Source: Garcia nutans (lineage: Eukaryota; Streptophyta; Magnoliopsida; Malpighiales; Euphorbiaceae). Taken from it: DNA of 64,000 nucleotides. The notes below the pieces were generated by a model that was not told the DNA's origin, made no database searches, and saw only the letters and a list, made by a program, of their open reading frames with translations. The position numbers and the translations under genes were made by a program. How positions within the stretch are numbered: position 1 is the first letter of the stretch; each line of letters begins with the position of its first letter. The stretch covers positions 1,984,001 through 2,048,000 of the forward strand of contig CANTUV010000076.1 in assembly GCA_947685225.1 (NCBI GenBank), given 5' to 3'. This document shows, one piece after another, positions 60,401 through 64,000 of this stretch.

Positions 60401-60959
60401 TAGAGATGGAAAGCAAAGCAAAATTGAATTACCTGGAATATAAGGTAATTTGCGAGGAAGAAGAGGGCGCAACAAGCCCTTTTGAATTTTCCAATCAATT
60501 GGATTTATAGAAACAGCTTCCAATTTTATTAAAATTTCTTCTCTCTTTGGAAGGGGTACAGGAACTTCAACACGCTGAAACAAAATTCATGTATTTAGCA
60601 ATATCCCATTAATCACAGTTAAACAATAATACTATTCATTGGATCCCAAATGGCCATTAAAAGGATGCATTGCCATAACCACCAATTCACCAACCCTCAA
60701 CTTAAATTATCTAATATACATCTTTAAAAAATTATTTAAGATCTGTAATTAAACTACATAAATATATAATCCTTTTCATGGTGTGTTTGGATCATATATA
60801 GCTTTTAATTCAAATAACAAAATCATGAGAAATAACATCAAATCAATGTACAAAATTTTGTTTATTCATGAAATTGGAATACAAATAAACAACCATCAAT
60901 CCAGCTGCCCCTCCGCCATAGCTTTCATACTGAAATGCATACATGAGCTTCCCAGCCAT
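57465..60959 (-). CDS. CEQORH: ceQORH-like NADPH-dependent quinone/alkenal oxidoreductase, intact copy 4, 330 aa
   Basis: Minus-strand exons: 60959-60894, 60574-60433, 59368-59277 and 58157-57465, with GT-AG introns. They total 993 nt, or 330 residues, close to the 329 of Arabidopsis ceQORH. It is a zinc-free medium-chain dehydrogenase/reductase. The N-terminal catalytic part has NPIDWKIQKG near residues 47-56 and TDVAGEVVEVG near 71-81. The Rossmann part has AASGGVGHYAVQLAK at about 163-177 for NADPH binding, ATCGARN after it, and the C-terminal HATGKIVLEA. The family reduces quinones and reactive unsaturated carbonyls; the Arabidopsis protein sits on the plastid inner envelope without a cleaved transit peptide, and none is seen here. 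It is the only one of the four tandem copies without a lesion. The start codon is the MAGKLM shared by copies 3 and 4. Confidence 0.93.
59780..59804. repeat. (GAA)n microsatellite
   Basis: An A-run followed by aagaagaagaagaagaag in intron 2 of copy 4. Confidence 0.9.
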
Positions 60960-61079
60960 ATCTATACAAAGCAACAGCGAATTTTGATAGATTAGCTTAG
61001 TCGTTTGGAGAGAAATGGAGGTCGAATTTATTGAAGGGACATTTACAAAATTACTTAGAAAAGCCAATTTTCAAAAATA

Positions 61080-62235
61080 CCAGGCCTTCTTATTTTTTTA
61101 TTTTTTATTTATCTTTTTTTAAAATATCTCACTCCTCATTAAAATATCATTCTTCTCATTTCAAGCAAAATTCTACTACAATTTTATAAATTTTATAATT
61201 AAATAAATATATTTCAATAAAATAATAAAATTAATATTTTAATATATATTTTCAACCAATAAAATATATTATTTTTATAAATAATTTAATTTTAATTACA
61301 AATAAAAAATAACACTAAAAAAATATAAAAAAATAAAATATATTAATAAAAATTTTTAAATTTATTTTTAAATAAATTTTATATATTATGCACATAAAAA
61401 ATTTTAAAATATATTAATTTTATTATATAGGTATTATATGTAAATTGTGTGTATGGGTACTTGGAGAGTTAGGAGTAAAGACATGTCCTAAGTTAGCAAG
61501 TGACTTTAAACTGAGATGGTTCAATAGCTGATTAAGATAAAATAGATAAAGGACAGATTTATCCCCTGTGTATATAACATAGATATTATGTAGATGATAT
61601 ATTTATATTATATATTTATTATATGTGTAATATATATATTGTATGGATATTATGTATATGCTGCATCTATATAAAATTAAAAATATAAAGTTAAAAATAT
61701 TTTAAAAAATTATATAAATATTATGTAGATAATATGTGTATATTTAATTTATGTTGTTTATATGTTACTATTTATTTTATGTGTATTTTGTATAAGTTAT
61801 ATATATATAATGTTTTTTATGTATTTGTTGAGAATATTAAAAAAATATTTATGAATAAAAATACATAAATATAAACAAAAAAATAAAAAAAATAACTTTG
61901 AAAAAGTATATAATTGAAAAAAAAAAAAAGCAACAGCGTAATTTTAGAAAAAAAATAATCGGACATATTTTTGAAAAAGGTAACATCAAAACACAGTATA
62001 TTGTATAAATTCCTCTATGTTAAATCCATTTCACATTTAAAACTTACAAAAAAAAAATATAATGGGCTTATAACTAGAAAGATAATCCAACCAAAATAAT
62101 TTAGGTTATTTTGTATTGCAAACCAAACTTATTATAAAACTAATATATCCTACTTTACCAAAATTACTACCTATTTTTACTGAAATTACTATTTAATTTA
62201 CTATGACTTTTAAAATTTAACATGATATTAAAGTT
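61080..62235. other. AT-rich intergenic DNA upstream of copy 4
   Basis: TA-rich with TATGTAGATAATAT-like modules repeated between about 61,570 and 61,760. No gene is seen. Confidence 0.6.
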
Positions 62236-62237
62236 TT

Positions 62238-62645
62238 AGGGCCTGTTTGGTTTAGCTGTTCATAGCAGCTGGTAGCTGATAGCGGTTGCTGATAGCTGAT
62301 AGCTGGTGGCGGATAGCTGGTAGCTGATTCGGGTTAGTGTTTGGTAAAAATACAATAGCTGTTGCAGTTTGAATGTAAAATTACCAATAAGCATATCATT
62401 ATCTAATAAATATTAATTTTTATTTTATTTTAATAGGGTTAATATAGTCTTAATATGAATCAGCTATCAGCTGATATGAAAAAGCTCCGAGTAGGAGCTT
62501 ATTGAAACAGCAGCTGTTTGGGGTTCCTAACAGCTATCAGCTGCTGTTTTAAAATTTTACCAAACATCAAATTTTACCAAACAGCTGCTGTTTGGGGTTC
62601 AAACATCTATCAGCTGCATCAAACAGCTAAACCAAACACCCCCTT
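62238..62645. mobile_element. hAT-type MITE (about 405 bp)
   Basis: The left end gggcctgtttggtttagctg and the reverse complement of the right end, gggggtgtttggtttagctg, form near-perfect terminal inverted repeats of a widespread plant hAT MITE type. Subterminal regions carry many tagctgatag/ctatcagct repeats in opposite orientation. No coding capacity. A diverged target duplication could not be confirmed. Confidence 0.8.
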
Positions 62646-62649
62646 AATA

Positions 62650-64000
62650 TCCTTATCTATATGGTTTGGACATTGACCATTATTCTTTAAATATAGGATT
62701 GTATTACTAAGTGGCTTGAAGAGTGGCTGCTAAAATACTTGATAATTGTCAACAGAGTAATTAATACTTAAGGGTGAGTGTTAAATCTATCTCATATCTA
62801 AAAATTATAAAAAATATAATGGGCTTGAAACTAAAAAAGATAATCCAACAAAAATAACTTAAATTATTAAGGTAAAATTATATGAAATATGATGTTTTGC
62901 TTTAAAATTACATTTATACAGTTGTAAGTCTCTTTTTATATTTGTACGTTATCTCTTGCACTTTTATACAGTATCTTACATTTTCTTTTGCAATTTTATG
63001 TTATGCTATGAACTTTTCTTTCAAAGCTACAATCCAACTTTTTAATACCTGCAAGCATATTCATTATTTCTTTGTGCCCATATTCCCTTTAGAATAATTT
63101 TGAAAGCCCAAAATTATAAAATTCTATGAAGAAATTCAGCGAAATTGAAATTTCCCAAAATCGACGGATAACAAACAATTTTAATGATGGAGTAGCATTG
63201 CCATGAAACTCTAAGTCATTTTTTATGTTGAATCTGTTGTTTGATTATAAACGAGATAGTGTTAGGCTGTTCTAAATTAGCTAACGTGAATCAAAATATT
63301 ATCATATTATTGCTAAAGTTTGTGTTGCTTACCATATTTCGCTTATTATTTGATAAAATGTCCAAATGAAGTTTATTGTCACAGTTGTTGCTTTTTATTT
63401 TTATTTCTTTTGCTTTTCTAACTTGACGGTTTATTTTGCTTTCTTTATATAATGTTAATATTTATTTTTTCATATTTGTAATTTGTATATACAATATTGG
63501 ATAAGCTATATGCATTTATACATATAATGTAATTCCATGCCATGGATAAGCATCAACTTGTTAGAGCATGTGTTGTCATATTCTGGTTTTTGCATTCTTT
63601 ATATAATGTTAAATATTTATTTTTTATATTTGCAATATGTATATATAAAAATGGTTGAATATACTAAAAATATACTTAATATATACCATTTCCTGAGAGT
63701 TGTTCTTTTTTCTTTGTTTTTTCAAATCTTTCTAAAATATAATGACATATATGTAAAGTAGATGTTTAATAAATTTACTAAATAAACTTTGTTATATTGA
63801 ATAACATTACTTGGATTTGATATATTACTATTTTTTAGAACATGTATTACACATATACTAGATTTTTTAAATTTATACTGAACATATACCATATTTTTTT
63901 GTTTTGAGAATATCTTTATTTTCAAGTTGTACATATATCAAATATATATTCAATATATACTAGATTTTTGGATTTTAAGTTTATATATCTTTTTTTTCAT
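62650..64000. other. Intergenic DNA, no gene seen
   Basis: AT-rich to the window edge. Two segments near 63,420-63,480 and 63,590-63,650 are similar (tttatataatgttaa and tatttattttt, then tttgtaatttgtatat), a small local duplication. ORFs at 63537 and 63722 are low-complexity. Confidence 0.6.

Noticed and set aside
1..64000. CRISPR array, prokaryotic operon or phage-like system
   Set aside because: All genes are eukaryotic with spliceosomal introns; repeats are transposon ends, duplications or microsatellites, with no regularly spaced repeat-spacer pattern.

Overview
The window is AT-rich nuclear DNA of a flowering plant, almost certainly a eudicot. The signs are multi-exon genes with GT-AG introns, a two-domain plant-type GTP cyclohydrolase I, a plant MHK-type kinase, Copia elements primed by initiator-Met tRNA, RTE-type LINEs, hAT and Stowaway-like elements and many (AT)n tracts. 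The gene sequences suggest a rosid, perhaps Malpighiales, but I cannot name a species from sequence alone.

Layout. 1-22.4 kb is a transposon-dominated intergenic region. It holds a decayed Copia element on the minus strand (464-3751) interrupted by the 3' LTR of a plus-strand element (260-463), a second decayed Copia on the plus strand (about 9.66-14.68 kb), a tRNA-like SINE segment, a TA-flanked element with a 350-bp direct repeat, and several hAT-like non-autonomous elements. 22.4-28.3 kb holds the folate gene GCH1 (25382-28252, plus strand, 463 aa). It is preceded by a separate, open exon-1 paralogue at 22417-22636 with the same splice phase. 30.6-42.7 kb is an MHK/MAK-like kinase gene on the minus strand: 17 coding exons, 432 aa, all exons joining in frame. 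Its second intron has been inflated to 6 kb by two RTE-clade LINEs; the younger one keeps a 17-bp target-site duplication. 44.9-61.0 kb is a tandem array of four genes on the minus strand for a chloroplast-envelope-type quinone oxidoreductase (ceQORH), each with four exons. Only the distal copy (57465-60959, 330 aa) is intact; the other three carry independent frameshifts, deletions or lost splice sites. 61-64 kb is AT-rich sequence with a hAT-type MITE.

Biology. GCH1 catalyses the first step of pterin synthesis for folate. The kinase belongs to the RCK/MAK/ICK group with a TEY activation loop. ceQORH is an NADPH-dependent medium-chain reductase of the inner plastid envelope. The MHK-ceQORH neighbourhood recalls the adjacent Arabidopsis loci At4g13020 and At4g13010, so it looks like retained microsynteny with a lineage-specific tandem expansion and decay. 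I see no prokaryotic system, CRISPR array, rRNA or functional tRNA gene. The most interesting items are the possible alternative first exon of GCH1, the decaying ceQORH array, and the LINE with an in-frame duplication inside its reverse transcriptase.
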